Source: AC-32 sp963763475
Lineage (GTDB): Bacteria > Actinomycetota > Thermoleophilia > Gaiellales > Gaiellaceae
DNA: 64,000 nucleotides
Assembly (NCBI GenBank): GCA_963763475.1
Contig: CAVXOR010000001.1
Coordinates: forward strand, 124,001 to 188,000
Direction of reading: 5' to 3'
Below are positions 1 to 8,294 of the stretch, in pieces; positions within the stretch are counted from its first letter, which is position 1, and each line of letters starts with the position of its first letter. A model generated the notes under the pieces. The model did no database searches. It was given only the letters and a program-made list of their open reading frames with translations, and had not been told where the DNA came from. Position numbers and translations under genes: made by a program.

Positions 1-254
1 TGGTCTGCGACCGCGTGGTGATCCTGCTGCGCGGCAAGGTTGTCACCGAGGGCTCGCCGGCCGAGCTGAGCCGTGGGCGCGGCGTCGAGATCGAGACGGA
101 CGAGGGCAAGCGGGTGTACGAAGGGACGCGCGACGACGTACCGCGCCTCGTCGCCGAGCTGGTCGCCGCCGGGCGCAAGGTCTACGGCGTGCAGGTGCTG
201 ACCTCGACGCTCGAGGACACCTACCTCGAGGCGGTCGGAGGCGAGACCTCGTGA
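1..254 (+). CDS. ABC transporter ATP-binding protein, C-terminal end (5' truncated by window)
   Basis: Only about 83 C-terminal residues are present; the reading frame is open at the window edge and the Walker and signature motifs lie outside. The visible part reads VCDRVVILLRGKVV followed by a small regulatory-type tail, as in the region after the H-loop of ABC-2 exporter ATPases, where the sentence 'D R V . I L . . G' is typical. It ends in TGA overlapping the GTG of the permease gene, so the two form an exporter pair. Substrate cannot be told from the sequence. Family assignment rests on this short tail plus the neighbouring permease. Confidence 0.75.
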   Translation, partial: VCDRVVILLRGKVVTEGSPAELSRGRGVEIETDEGKRVYEGTRDDVPRLVAELVAAGRKVYGVQVLTSTLEDTYLEAVGGETS

Positions 255-1105
255 CCGCGGTTCTGACGATCGCCGGCTACGCGCTGCGCGAGGCGCTGCG
301 CCGCAAGGTCTTCCTGGTCGTCCTGCTGCTGACCACCGGCTTCCTGACCCTCTACTGGCTCGCCAACCACTACCTCTTCCGCGACGTCGACAACCTCGGC
401 TCTCCGTCGTCCGCGATCGAGCCTCGAACCTTTGCCGGCGCGTTCATGGTCGGTCTGGCGATGTTCTCGACCCTCTTCCTGGGCGTCGTGCTCGCAATCT
501 TCCTGACGCTGGGCGCTGTGCGCGGCGACGCGGAGCGCGGACTGCTGCAGCCGCTGCTCGTCCGCCCGGTGTCGAGGCCGACGCTGCTGCTCGCGCGCTG
601 GCTCGGCGCGATCGCCGTCTCCACGCCATACGTGATCGCGGTCTACACAACCGCCGTCGTGATCACCGGCCTCACCGGCGATTGGTGGCCCGACCACGCC
701 GTCGTGCCGGCGATCGAGCTCGCCGGCGGCGTCGCGATCGTGGCGGCGCTCTCGCTGCTGGGCTCGGTCTTCCTCACGGCAACAGCGAACGGGATCGCGA
801 TCTTCATGGTCTTCGGTGCCGGCCTCGTCTCCGGACTGCTCGGCTCGATCGGCCACGCGCTCAACTCGGACCGGCTCGAGCACTGGGCGACGATCGTCGC
901 GTGGGCCGCGCCGTTCGAGGCCCTCTACCAGGACGGGCTGCGCGAGATCACCGCCGAGACGATCGGCCTGACGGGCTACCTGATCCAGCTCGGCCCGTTC
1001 GGCGGCGCCAACACGGGCGGCACGCCGGTCCGCCTCTGGGCCTGCGCCTACCTGATCGTCGTTGGGCTCCTCGCGTCGTTCGCCTTCTCTCGCAGGGACC
1101 TCTGA
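251..1105 (+). CDS. ABC-2 type transporter permease
   Basis: A 284-residue membrane protein beginning at GTG in a GTGA overlap with the upstream ATPase gene. About six hydrophobic stretches can be seen (roughly residues 18-40, 60-90, 112-140, 150-180, 185-205 and 260-280), the layout of ABC-2 permeases. The motif RGDAERGLLQPLLVRPVSR near residues 90-110 resembles the 'E...GT...LL..P.sR' cytoplasmic loop of this family, which couples to the ATPase. It probably exports a lipid, drug or copper-related substrate, but nothing in the sequence specifies which. The gene stops one base before the convergent rsgA stop. Confidence 0.82.
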   Translation: MTAVLTIAGYALREALRRKVFLVVLLLTTGFLTLYWLANHYLFRDVDNLGSPSSAIEPRTFAGAFMVGLAMFSTLFLGVVLAIFLTLGAVRGDAERGLLQPLLVRPVSRPTLLLARWLGAIAVSTPYVIAVYTTAVVITGLTGDWWPDHAVVPAIELAGGVAIVAALSLLGSVFLTATANGIAIFMVFGAGLVSGLLGSIGHALNSDRLEHWATIVAWAAPFEALYQDGLREITAETIGLTGYLIQLGPFGGANTGGTPVRLWACAYLIVVGLLASFAFSRRDL

Positions 1106-1106
1106 C

Positions 1107-2138
1107 TCACCACGCGCTCTTGCGCAGACTCTTGGCGAACGCGACGCGCTTCTTCTTCTCCTCCGAGCGAAGCCGTGCGTCCTGCTTGGCGGCCAGGCGC
1201 TGCAACTCCCGCTGCAGGGCGCGGTAGCTCTGCAGCCGCTCACGCGGCAGCGTGCCCTCGTCGATCGCCGCCTGCACCGCGCAGCCCGGCTCCTGCTTGT
1301 GCGCGCAGTCGTTGAAGCGACAGCCGCCGGCCAGCTCGTCCACGTCGGCGAAGGCCTGGTCGATGCCCTCGTCCGCGTCCCACAGCTGAACTTCGCGCAG
1401 GCCCGGCGTGTCGACCAGCAGCGCCCCGCCCGGAAGCCTGAGCAGCTGCCGCGCGGTGGTCGTGTGACGGCCGGTGCCGTCCTCGGCGAGCTCTTTCGTC
1501 GGCTGTGCCTCCTCTCCGAGCAGGCGGTTCGCCAGCGACGACTTGCCGACGCCGGAGGAGCCGAGCAGCGCCACCGTCCTGGCCGGCCCGAGGTACGGCG
1601 CGAGCTCGTCGAGCCCCTCGCCGGTGACGTTGCTGACCACATGCGCAGAAACGCCCACCGCGACCTGCTCGGCCTCGAGCAGCAGTGCCAGCGGGTCGTC
1701 GCAGAGGTCGGCCTTGGTCATGACGAGCGCCGGCAGCGCACCGCTCTCCCAGGCCAGGGTCAGGTAGCGCTCGATCCGGCGAGGGCTGAAGTCGTCGTCC
1801 AGCGCGGTGACGACGAAGACCGTGTCGACGTTGGCCGCGAGCACCTGCGCCTCGGCCGCGGCCAGGTTGACCTTGCGCGCGAAGGCCGTGCGGCGCGGGA
1901 GCACCGCGTGGATGACGGCATCGCGAAGCGCGACCCAGTCACCCACGGCGGGAAGGTCGGCGCCGGAGGCGGCGTCGTGGCGCAGCCGTCCGGCGAGATG
2001 CGCGCGCAGCTCGCCGAGCTCGGTGAGCACGTCGTACTCGCCGCGGTGTTGCGCCGAGACGCGTGCCGCGATGCAGTTGTCGTGTGGCTGGAGCGCGGCC
2101 GCGAAGCCGTCGTCCCAGCCGAGATCTTGCAGGTTCAA
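1107..2138 (-). CDS. rsgA: Ribosome small-subunit-dependent GTPase A
   Basis: A circularly permuted GTPase of 343 residues that acts late in 30S assembly. An N-terminal OB-fold (about 30-100) precedes the GTPase, whose motifs appear in the permuted order: TKAD (G4, about 160), then GSSGVGKSSLAN (P-loop, about 213), then DTPGLRE (G3, about 262). The C-terminus carries the zinc-binding signature CRFNDCAHKQEPGC. Length is usual for the family. The start is TTG at 2136-2138, supported by AAGGAG seven bases upstream; the OB-fold begins about 30 residues later. It is convergent with the ABC permease gene with one base between stops. Confidence 0.95.
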   Translation of the reverse strand: MNLQDLGWDDGFAAALQPHDNCIAARVSAQHRGEYDVLTELGELRAHLAGRLRHDAASGADLPAVGDWVALRDAVIHAVLPRRTAFARKVNLAAAEAQVLAANVDTVFVVTALDDDFSPRRIERYLTLAWESGALPALVMTKADLCDDPLALLLEAEQVAVGVSAHVVSNVTGEGLDELAPYLGPARTVALLGSSGVGKSSLANRLLGEEAQPTKELAEDGTGRHTTTARQLLRLPGGALLVDTPGLREVQLWDADEGIDQAFADVDELAGGCRFNDCAHKQEPGCAVQAAIDEGTLPRERLQSYRALQRELQRLAAKQDARLRSEEKKKRVAFAKSLRKSAW

Positions 2139-2233
2139 GCGAAGCTCCTTTCAGGAATGGGTCGAGACCGGACACGTGCCCGAGGCCTCGGGGAGCTCGC
2201 GTTGGAAAGGCGTGCTGCGGCTAGCCGGGAGCC

Positions 2234-2269
2234 TCAGGCTCTGCGACCGGAGGGTGCAGTCGACGTCAT
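2234..2269 (-). CDS. Possible 11-codon leader peptide upstream of rsgA
   Basis: The 230-base space between rsgA and ligD contains one notable item: an ATG at 2267-2269 preceded by a near-perfect Shine-Dalgarno sequence (AAAGGAGGT, five bases of spacing) that opens a frame of only eleven codons, MTSTAPSGRRA, before TGA. The stop codon lies in the loop of a short hairpin GAGCC-TGA-GGCTC. It could be a leader peptide coupled to rsgA expression, or a strong ribosome-binding site left by chance. No similar protein is known to me. The rest of the interval shows nothing convincing. Confidence 0.25.
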   Translation of the reverse strand: MTSTAPSGRRA

Positions 2270-2368
2270 GTCGCACCTCCTTTGCCGAAACAGCGAACGC
2301 GCAAGAGCCTAGCAGCCGGGCCGCGCGGGCTTCTGCTGGCGCCGCACCGCCATCGTCCGCTTTAACGA

Positions 2369-4702
2369 CTAACGCAGCTTGTTCAGCGCCGTGCTCAACG
2401 ACTGCTTCGTCTTCAGCACGCCCTCGAACAGGTCGCCGTGCTCGGCCACGCGCCGGCGGACGGCCTCCATCGTGAAGGCCGCCGGGTCGAGCGACTCGTC
2501 GACCTCCTCCCAGCGCAGCGGCGTCGAGACCGGCGCGCCCTCCTTGGGCCGCACCGAGTAGACCGACGCGATCGTCTTGCCCTCGCCGTTCTGGTTGGCG
2601 TCGATCAGGACGCCCTTGCGCTTCGCCTTCGTCCACTCCGTCGTCACAAGGCCACGGTGCGTCGAGGCCAGCGCGCCCGCGACGATCTCGGCGAACTGCC
2701 GCGTGTCGTCGTACCTGTGCCGTCTCGCGATCGGGACGAGCACGTGGATCCCGTCGGCGCCGCTCGTCTTCGGGAACGACTCGAGCCCGAGCGCGTCGAG
2801 CGTCTCCTTCACCAGCAGCGCAACCTGCACCGTCTCGCGGAAGCCGACATCCGGTGAGGGGTCGAGATCGAAGAGCACGAAGTCCGGCCGGTCGAGCTTG
2901 TCCACGCGCGAGTACCAAGTGTTCAGGTCGATGCAGCCCATGTTCACCATCCACAGCAGCGCGAGCTCGTCGTTCACGAGCGGCGCGTCGATCCGCCGAC
3001 GCCGGCGCGGCTTCTCGCGCGTCGAGACCTCGATGTTCACGGTCGGGAGCCAGTCCGGCATCCCGGCCGGCGCGTCCTTCTGGAAGAAGAACTTGCCTTG
3101 CCAGCCGTCGGGGTAGCGCTTCATCGTGAACGGCCGGTCGCGTATGTGCGGCACCACGACCGGCGCCACGTCGCGGTAGAAGGCGAGCAGGTCGCCCTTC
3201 GTGACCCCCTCCTCGGGCCAGAACGGCTTGTCAAGGTTCGAGAGCCGCAGCACGCGCTTGCCCTTGCGGATCACGTCCGGAATCGGCTCGGCGGTCTCGC
3301 GGCGCACCTCGGTCGCGTCCTTGTCCTCGCGCAGTCCCTGGTAGACCGGGGCGCGCAGCCGGCCGTCGTGCGTGAACTCGGCGAACGAGACCTGTGCGAC
3401 GAGCTTTGGCTCGACCCACACGACGTCGTCCTTGCGCACGCGGGGCATCTTCGGCGTCTTCGGGAAGGGCGAGGTCTTGCGCTCCAGCGGCCGCAGCTTC
3501 TTCAGCAGCCGCTCCTGCTCGGCGTCGTCGAAGCCGGTGCCGACGTTGCCGACCCACTCGAGGCCTTCCGGCCCGTTCGTCGCCAGCACCAGCGAGCCGA
3601 ACGACCACTCGCGCCGGCCCTTGCCGCGCGTGTAGCCGACGACCACGAACTCCTGCTCGCCGTGGGTCTTGAACTTCAGCCAGTCCCGCGAGCGCTTGCC
3701 CGGCAGGTAGGGCGAGTCGAGCCGCTTCCCCATGATCCCTTCGAGCCGCCGCTCCTGCGCGGCCTCGTACAGCGCTGGGCCATCCGCGAATCCCTCCGAG
3801 AACTGGATGATCCGGTTGCGCTTGTCGAGCAGCTTGCGCAGCCGCTCGCGCCGCTCGGAGAGCGGGAGATCGGTCACCGGCTCGCCGTCTACCTCGAGCA
3901 GGTCGAAGACGTAGTAGACGATCGCCGTGCCGGCCTTCGACTGCTGCATCGCGGAGAAGCTCGGCCGACCTTCCTCGTCGAGCGCGCAGACCTCGCCGTC
4001 GACCACGCAGTCGGGCGTCTTCAGCGCCTTGGCGAGCTCCTTGGCGACGTTGGCGAACCGCCCGGTGTAGTCCTGGTCCTTGCGTGTGCGCAACTCGGCT
4101 TCGCCGCCTGCGACCCGCGCGACGATCCGGTAGCCGTCCCATTTGATCTCGTACTCCCAACCTTCGCCACGCGGCATCTGCTTCGTGTCGGCCAGCGTCG
4201 CGAACATCGGTGCGTACCTCTGCCTCGGCCCGGCCGGCGCAGCACCATCGTCCTGCTTGCGCAGCAGCAGCCAGTTCTGCTCCTTGCCGTCGAGGTGGGC
4301 GGGCACGAGCGTCCAGAGCCCCTCGAGCTTCTTGCCGTGCAGCCGGACCGTCAGCCCGCCGTCACGCTTCTCCTCAACCAGCTCGTAGGTGCCTGAGTCC
4401 CAGATCTCGACTGTGCCGGCGCCGTACTGGCCTTTCGGGATCTCGCCCTCGAAGCTTCCGTAGTCGAGCGGGTGATCCTCTACGTGCACGGCCAGGTGGC
4501 GCTCACCCGGCTCGAGTGGGATCCCCTTCGGCACCGCCCAGCTCGCCAGCGCTCCGTCACGCTCGAGTCGGAAGTCGTAGTGCAGCCGCCGCGCGTCGTG
4601 GCGCTGGACGACGAAGATCGGCCGCTTGCCCTTGCGCTTGCCGGCGAACGGCTCGCTGGTCTTCTTCGGGTCGCGCTTGCGCCGGTACTCCTTGAGGCTC
4701 AC
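2369..4702 (-). CDS. ligD: Multifunctional NHEJ DNA ligase LigD (PE-LIG-POL order)
   Basis: A 777-residue three-domain repair enzyme for non-homologous end joining. Residues about 15-150 are the 3'-phosphoesterase domain (RHDARRLHYDFRLE, HVEDHPLDY). Residues about 160-450 are the ATP-dependent ligase, with the adenylation motif KWDG (nucleophile Lys187), DGEV and LKFK motifs. Residues about 480-775 are the primase-polymerase domain (LDKPFWPEEG, FDLDPSP metal site). This order matches the Pseudomonas type and differs from the mycobacterial POL-PE-LIG order. The GTG start overlaps the ku stop (GTGA), so the gene is second in a ku-ligD operon. Confidence 0.96.
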   Translation of the reverse strand: MSLKEYRRKRDPKKTSEPFAGKRKGKRPIFVVQRHDARRLHYDFRLERDGALASWAVPKGIPLEPGERHLAVHVEDHPLDYGSFEGEIPKGQYGAGTVEIWDSGTYELVEEKRDGGLTVRLHGKKLEGLWTLVPAHLDGKEQNWLLLRKQDDGAAPAGPRQRYAPMFATLADTKQMPRGEGWEYEIKWDGYRIVARVAGGEAELRTRKDQDYTGRFANVAKELAKALKTPDCVVDGEVCALDEEGRPSFSAMQQSKAGTAIVYYVFDLLEVDGEPVTDLPLSERRERLRKLLDKRNRIIQFSEGFADGPALYEAAQERRLEGIMGKRLDSPYLPGKRSRDWLKFKTHGEQEFVVVGYTRGKGRREWSFGSLVLATNGPEGLEWVGNVGTGFDDAEQERLLKKLRPLERKTSPFPKTPKMPRVRKDDVVWVEPKLVAQVSFAEFTHDGRLRAPVYQGLREDKDATEVRRETAEPIPDVIRKGKRVLRLSNLDKPFWPEEGVTKGDLLAFYRDVAPVVVPHIRDRPFTMKRYPDGWQGKFFFQKDAPAGMPDWLPTVNIEVSTREKPRRRRRIDAPLVNDELALLWMVNMGCIDLNTWYSRVDKLDRPDFVLFDLDPSPDVGFRETVQVALLVKETLDALGLESFPKTSGADGIHVLVPIARRHRYDDTRQFAEIVAGALASTHRGLVTTEWTKAKRKGVLIDANQNGEGKTIASVYSVRPKEGAPVSTPLRWEEVDESLDPAAFTMEAVRRRVAEHGDLFEGVLKTKQSLSTALNKLR

Positions 4703-5499
4703 GAAGCCTTTTTAGCGCGAGTGCGCTTGCGGGGCTTCTTTTGCGTCTTCTCGACCGACTCGCGCAGCGCGGCCATCAGGTCGACGACCTCGCCGGCAGC
4801 TTCCTCCTCGGGCTCCGGCAGCGGCTTGCCGGCCTCTTTCGCCCGCAGCATGGCGAGCAGCTCCTTGCGGTAGGTGTCGTCGTACTTCGAGGGATCGAAC
4901 TTCGCGCTCAGGTTCTCGACCAGCGACTTCGCCATCTCGACCTCAGGCTTGCGCAGCTTCCCGTCGCCGTCCACGCGCTCGGGCTTCCTCACCTCGTCGT
5001 GGTAGTACATCGTCTCGAGCACGAGCACCCCGTTCCACGGGCGCAGCGCGGCCAGGTGCTGCTTGTTGCGGATCACGACCTTGGCGATCGCGACCTTGCC
5101 CGTCTCGTCCAGCGCGCGGACGAGCAGCCGGTACGGGGTCTCAGCGCCCTTCTGCGGCTCGAGGTAGTAGGCCTTGCGGAAGTAGATCGGGTCGATCTCG
5201 TCCAGGTCGACGAAGTCGCAGATGTCGATCGTCTTCGTCAGCTCGATGTCGAGGCGGTCGAGGTCCTCGTCCTCGAGCGGCACGAAGCGGCCCTTCTCCA
5301 CCTCGAAGCCGCGCACGATGTCGTCGCTGTCCACGTGCTCGCCGGTGTCGCGGCGCACCTTGTCGTAGCCGATCGGCTGCAGGTCGTGCTTGTCGAGGAA
5401 GTGGAAGCGGAGCTCCTTCGACTCGGTCGCGCTGACCATGCGCACGGGGACGCTGACGAGGCCGAAGGAGATCGTTCCCGACCAGAGCGAGCGGGCCAT
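4699..5499 (-). CDS. ku: Non-homologous end joining protein Ku
   Basis: A 266-residue homodimeric DNA-end-binding protein that recruits LigD. It starts with the family hallmark MARSLWSGTISFGLV and contains the Ku core barrel (FHFLDKHD, VDLDEIDPIYFRKAYYLEP, RNKQHLAALRP). The C-terminal tail is lysine-rich (KKPRKRTRAKKAS), as in many bacterial Ku proteins. The frame stays open upstream to 5595, but the extra 32 residues have no counterpart in the family, so ATG 5497-5499 is chosen. It overlaps ligD by four bases. A hexamer TAGCAC lies seven bases before the ATG but is a poor -10. Confidence 0.96.
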   Translation of the reverse strand: MARSLWSGTISFGLVSVPVRMVSATESKELRFHFLDKHDLQPIGYDKVRRDTGEHVDSDDIVRGFEVEKGRFVPLEDEDLDRLDIELTKTIDICDFVDLDEIDPIYFRKAYYLEPQKGAETPYRLLVRALDETGKVAIAKVVIRNKQHLAALRPWNGVLVLETMYYHDEVRKPERVDGDGKLRKPEVEMAKSLVENLSAKFDPSKYDDTYRKELLAMLRAKEAGKPLPEPEEEAAGEVVDLMAALRESVEKTQKKPRKRTRAKKAS

Positions 5500-5616
5500 G
5501 GGCCCGGTGCTACCCGCTGCTGCTGGTTTGCATCCTCGCCCGCCGGTAAATACACTCAACAACTCGGATTCGTACTTCTTACAAAGCTTCTCCACCTAAC
5601 GGGGGGTTACGGTCGG

Positions 5617-5635
5617 GGCCGGCTACAAGCCGGCC
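5617..5635. terminator. Hairpin between accA and ku
   Basis: A perfect 8-bp stem, GGCCGGCT-ACA-AGCCGGCC, lies in the 204-base gap between the accA stop and the ku start. There is no clear T-tract on either side, so it may be a terminator-like or protective structure at the end of the accDA mRNA, not a classical intrinsic terminator. Confidence 0.4.
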
Positions 5636-5664
5636 TCGACATGTGTACGGCCGGGGGATAAGCT

Positions 5665-5682
5665 TGTGGAAGATGTGGAAAA
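5665..5682 (-). other. Tandem DnaA-box-like 9-mers upstream of ku
   Basis: Read on the minus strand the site is TTTTCCACATCTTCCACA: two directly abutting 9-mers, the first fitting the TTNTCCACA DnaA-box pattern exactly and the second differing at one place. A third partial copy (TTATCCCCC) lies close by at 5652-5660. The site is about 25 kb from the origin. Binding is inferred from sequence only. Confidence 0.4.
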
Positions 5683-5703
5683 GGGCCGCTCAGCCCGCGG
5701 TTT

Positions 5704-6645
5704 CTAGCGGGTTGCGGGTACCTGGCCGATTGTGCGGAAACGCACACGCCGCTGGCGTCGCAGCTCCTCGCCCGACTGGGTGTCCAGCAACTCGAGCGAC
5801 TCGGCCAAAGCGTCGCCGAGCAGCCGCGCTGCCTCGTCGGCGTCGGTGTGCGCGCCCTCCGCAGGCTCGGGCACGATTGCGTCGATCACGCCCAGCTCGA
5901 GGCAATGCGCCGCGTCCGGCTTGAACGCGGCCGCCGCCTTGCGCGCCTCGCCCGCGTCGCGCCAGAGGATCGCCGCGCAGCCTTCCGGCGAGATCACCGT
6001 GTAGATCGCGTTCTCCTGCATCAGCACCCGGTCGGCAAGCGCCGTCGCGATCGCGCCGCCGGAGCCGCCCTCGCCGATCACGCAGGCGACGACCGGCACG
6101 CGCAGGCGCGCCAGATGGGCCTGCGAGCGAGCGATCGCCCCGCCCTGCCCGTGCTGCTCGGCGGTCACCCCCGGATAAGCGCCGGGGATGTCGACGAGGC
6201 TGAGGATCGGGAAGCCGTGCCGCTCGGCGACCTCCATCGCGCGCATCGCCTTGCCGTAGCCCTCGGGGTAGGCCATGCCGAAGTTGCGACGGGTGCGCTC
6301 TTTGACGTCTCGGCCCTTCTGGTTGCCCAGCAGGACGATCGTCCGGCCCCGGAAGCGGCCGAGGCCTGCGACGAGCGCGGCGTCGTCGCCGTGATGGTGG
6401 TCGCCGTGGAGCTCGAACCAGTCGTCGAGCAGCCGCTCCACGTAGTCGAGCGTGTAGGGGCGATCGGGATGGCGTGCGAGCTCGACGGAGCGCCAGATCT
6501 CCTCGTCACTCGGCTCGGCGACGATCCGATCGAGCTGCTTCTGCAGCCGTTCGAGCTCACCGGACAGCTTTGCGCCGCGCAGGAGCGGGAGGCTCCTCAG
6601 GCGCGAGAGCTGCTCCCGCAGCCTCAGCTCGGCCTCACCGGCCAT
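5704..6645 (-). CDS. accA: Acetyl-CoA carboxylase carboxyltransferase subunit alpha
   Basis: A 313-residue subunit that, with AccD, moves the carboxyl group from biotin to acetyl-CoA, the committed step of fatty acid synthesis. Recognisable blocks are the N-terminal helical LREQLSRLRSLP region, RHPDRPYTLDYVERLLDDWFELHGD (split here), GNQKGRDVKER, PEGYGKAMRAM, DIPGAYPG and GEGGSGGAIA, which together form the crotonase-fold CoA and biotin pocket. Length is usual. The ATG overlaps the end of accD by 11 bases, so the two are translated together. It is the last gene of the minus-strand run and is followed by a hairpin. Confidence 0.96.
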   Translation of the reverse strand: MAGEAELRLREQLSRLRSLPLLRGAKLSGELERLQKQLDRIVAEPSDEEIWRSVELARHPDRPYTLDYVERLLDDWFELHGDHHHGDDAALVAGLGRFRGRTIVLLGNQKGRDVKERTRRNFGMAYPEGYGKAMRAMEVAERHGFPILSLVDIPGAYPGVTAEQHGQGGAIARSQAHLARLRVPVVACVIGEGGSGGAIATALADRVLMQENAIYTVISPEGCAAILWRDAGEARKAAAAFKPDAAHCLELGVIDAIVPEPAEGAHTDADEAARLLGDALAESLELLDTQSGEELRRQRRVRFRTIGQVPATR

Positions 6646-7480
6646 TGGCGAACAGCCTCAGGATCCGCGCGACGGTCGCGCGCAGCTCGGGCCGGGGGAC
6701 GATCGCGTCGACGTGACCGTGGCGGTAGTTGGACTCGGCGAGCCCGAAGTCCTCGGGCAGCTTCTCACGCGTCGTCTGCTGGACGACCCGCGGGCCGGTG
6801 AAGGAGAGGAGCGCGCCCGGCTCGGCCACGAGCACGTCGCCCAGGCTGGCGAAGCTGGCGAGCACGCCGGCGGTCGTCGGGTGCGCCATCACGCTGATCA
6901 GCGTCCCGCCCGCGTCGTGCAGGTCCTCCACCGCGCAGACGGTCTTCGGCAGCTGCATCAGCGAGAGGATTCCCTCCTGCATGCGGGCGCCGCCGGTGGT
7001 CGTGACGGACACGAGCGGCACGCCGCGTTCGGCCGCGCCGTCGCAGGCACGCGAGAACTTCTCGCCGACGATGCGGCCCATCGAGCCGCCCATGAAGCCG
7101 AACTCCATCACCGCCAGCTGGCACGGCTCCTCCTCGATCGCCGCGTGGCCGATCACCATTGCCTCGCCGAGACCGGTCGAGAGCTCGGCCTCCGCGAGCC
7201 GCTCCGTGTAAGGCCGTAGGTCGAAGAACTCGAGCGGGTCGTCGGAGCGCAGCTCGGCCGCCTCCTCGACGAACGTGTCCTCGTCGGTCAGCTGGCTGAT
7301 GCGGTCGCGCGCGTGCACCGGGAAGTGGTAGCCGCACTGCGTGCAGACGTGGAGCGACGCCGCGAGCTCGTCGTCGCGGTAGTGCGAGCCACAGCGCGGG
7401 CAGGTGTTCGGGTGGGGCTTTCCACCGTCGGCGGCCGGCGCGTGTCGGTGCTCGATGGAGACGTCGATCCGTTCGGACAC
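6635..7480 (-). CDS. accD: Acetyl-CoA carboxylase carboxyltransferase subunit beta
   Basis: A 281-residue partner of AccA. The four-cysteine zinc finger CPRCGSHYR...CTQCGYHF (about residues 24-50) is complete. The carboxylase core follows: FMGGSMG, GGARMQEG, HPTTAGVLASFASLGD, EPGALLSFTGPRV. The GTG start is followed by a histidine-rich stretch before the zinc finger, and a -10 hexamer TAAACT sits nine bases before it, which suggests leaderless transcription and supports this start. It is the first gene of the accDA unit; the arginase-like gene lies 37 bases upstream on the same strand. Confidence 0.96.
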   Translation of the reverse strand: MSERIDVSIEHRHAPAADGGKPHPNTCPRCGSHYRDDELAASLHVCTQCGYHFPVHARDRISQLTDEDTFVEEAAELRSDDPLEFFDLRPYTERLAEAELSTGLGEAMVIGHAAIEEEPCQLAVMEFGFMGGSMGRIVGEKFSRACDGAAERGVPLVSVTTTGGARMQEGILSLMQLPKTVCAVEDLHDAGGTLISVMAHPTTAGVLASFASLGDVLVAEPGALLSFTGPRVVQQTTREKLPEDFGLAESNYRHGHVDAIVPRPELRATVARILRLFANGR

Positions 7481-7489
7481 GAGCTTGCG

Positions 7490-7495
7490 AGTTTA
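7490..7495 (-). promoter_or_regulatory. Predicted -10 element for accDA
   Basis: TAAACT on the minus strand lies nine bases before the accD GTG. Transcription from it would start at or next to the start codon, giving a leaderless mRNA. No good -35 is seen. Confidence 0.4.
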
Positions 7496-7517
7496 GACCC
7501 GTCGCTCCGGCAGGGAG

Positions 7518-8294
7518 TTACAGCCCGAGGGCGAGCGACAGCCGGGTGAGGGGCTCCACGTTCCCGGCCTCGGCGGCCAGGCCGCTGAACCCGGCGCCCA
7601 GCACCGGCGATCGCTCGCGCACACGGCGCAGCAGCTCCTCGACCTCGTCGAGCATGAGGCCGCCGGCCTCCGGCATGAACGGGTGGATCTCGCCGGGCTC
7701 GAGGGAGTCGACGTCCAGCGCGACGTATGCGCCCTCCGTGCCTTCGAGCGCCTGCTCGAGCTCCTCGGGGTCGGTGCGCAGGGCGATCGAGGCGACGTAC
7801 TCACGCTCCGGCGGGTCGAGGCTGCGCGCCCCGAGCAGGATCGTGTCGGCCGGGTCGACGGCGCCGGAGTCCAGGATCATTCGCAGCGGCATGCCCCAGA
7901 GGTTCCCGGACGGCGAGCTCTCCGGAGTGTTCAGGTCGCCGTGCGCGTCGAACCAGACGAGCGCGATCCGGCCGTTGCGGGCGGCCAGCGCCTCGACTGC
8001 ACCGATGTGCGCGCAGCAGCAACCGCCGAGCACGACCGGTCGCTCCGGAAGGTCGATCGCCACCGCGAGCGTCTGCTCGTCGAGCGTCTCCTCCTCGACC
8101 ACTGCGGCCTCGGGGAAGGGCAGCGGCAGCCGCGCCGCCTCGGCCATCGACTCGCCGCCCTCGCCCCAGGCCTGCGGCACGCGGACGAGGCCGGCCCCGA
8201 ACTCGCGCCCGCAGGCGTGGCATTCGTAGCCCGGACCGATCGCGACCGCTGTGAAGGTGCGGCAGTCGGGGCAGCGAGCGCGGAGGCGGCTCAC
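7518..8294 (-). CDS. Arginase-family (ureohydrolase-like) protein with N-terminal zinc ribbon
   Basis: A 258-residue protein with two parts. Residues 8-28 carry CPDC and CHAC, a four-cysteine zinc ribbon. From about residue 60 a ureohydrolase fold follows, with the manganese motif FDAHGDLN (D116, H118, D120) and ALDVDSLEP (second D-x-D site). The first metal-binding motif, normally GGDHS, reads GGCCCAH (90-96), so the usual histidine is replaced by cysteine. Reaction is therefore uncertain: a guanidino-group hydrolase or a divergent relative. The GTG start is set by the GTGA overlap with the GNAT gene and by the zinc ribbon directly after it. Confidence 0.8.
   Translation of the reverse strand: MSRLRARCPDCRTFTAVAIGPGYECHACGREFGAGLVRVPQAWGEGGESMAEAARLPLPFPEAAVVEEETLDEQTLAVAIDLPERPVVLGGCCCAHIGAVEALAARNGRIALVWFDAHGDLNTPESSPSGNLWGMPLRMILDSGAVDPADTILLGARSLDPPEREYVASIALRTDPEELEQALEGTEGAYVALDVDSLEPGEIHPFMPEAGGLMLDEVEELLRRVRERSPVLGAGFSGLAAEAGNVEPLTRLSLALGL

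Noticed and set aside
221..1642. A 473-codon open frame on the minus strand opposite the ABC permease and inside rsgA
   Set aside because: Arg/Asp/Glu-rich shadow with no fold; both real genes there have clear families.
5500..5595. A 32-residue N-terminal extension of Ku
   Set aside because: The Ku family begins at MARSxWxG; the extension has no similarity and runs through a hairpin-poor AT-rich intergenic stretch that looks like promoter DNA.
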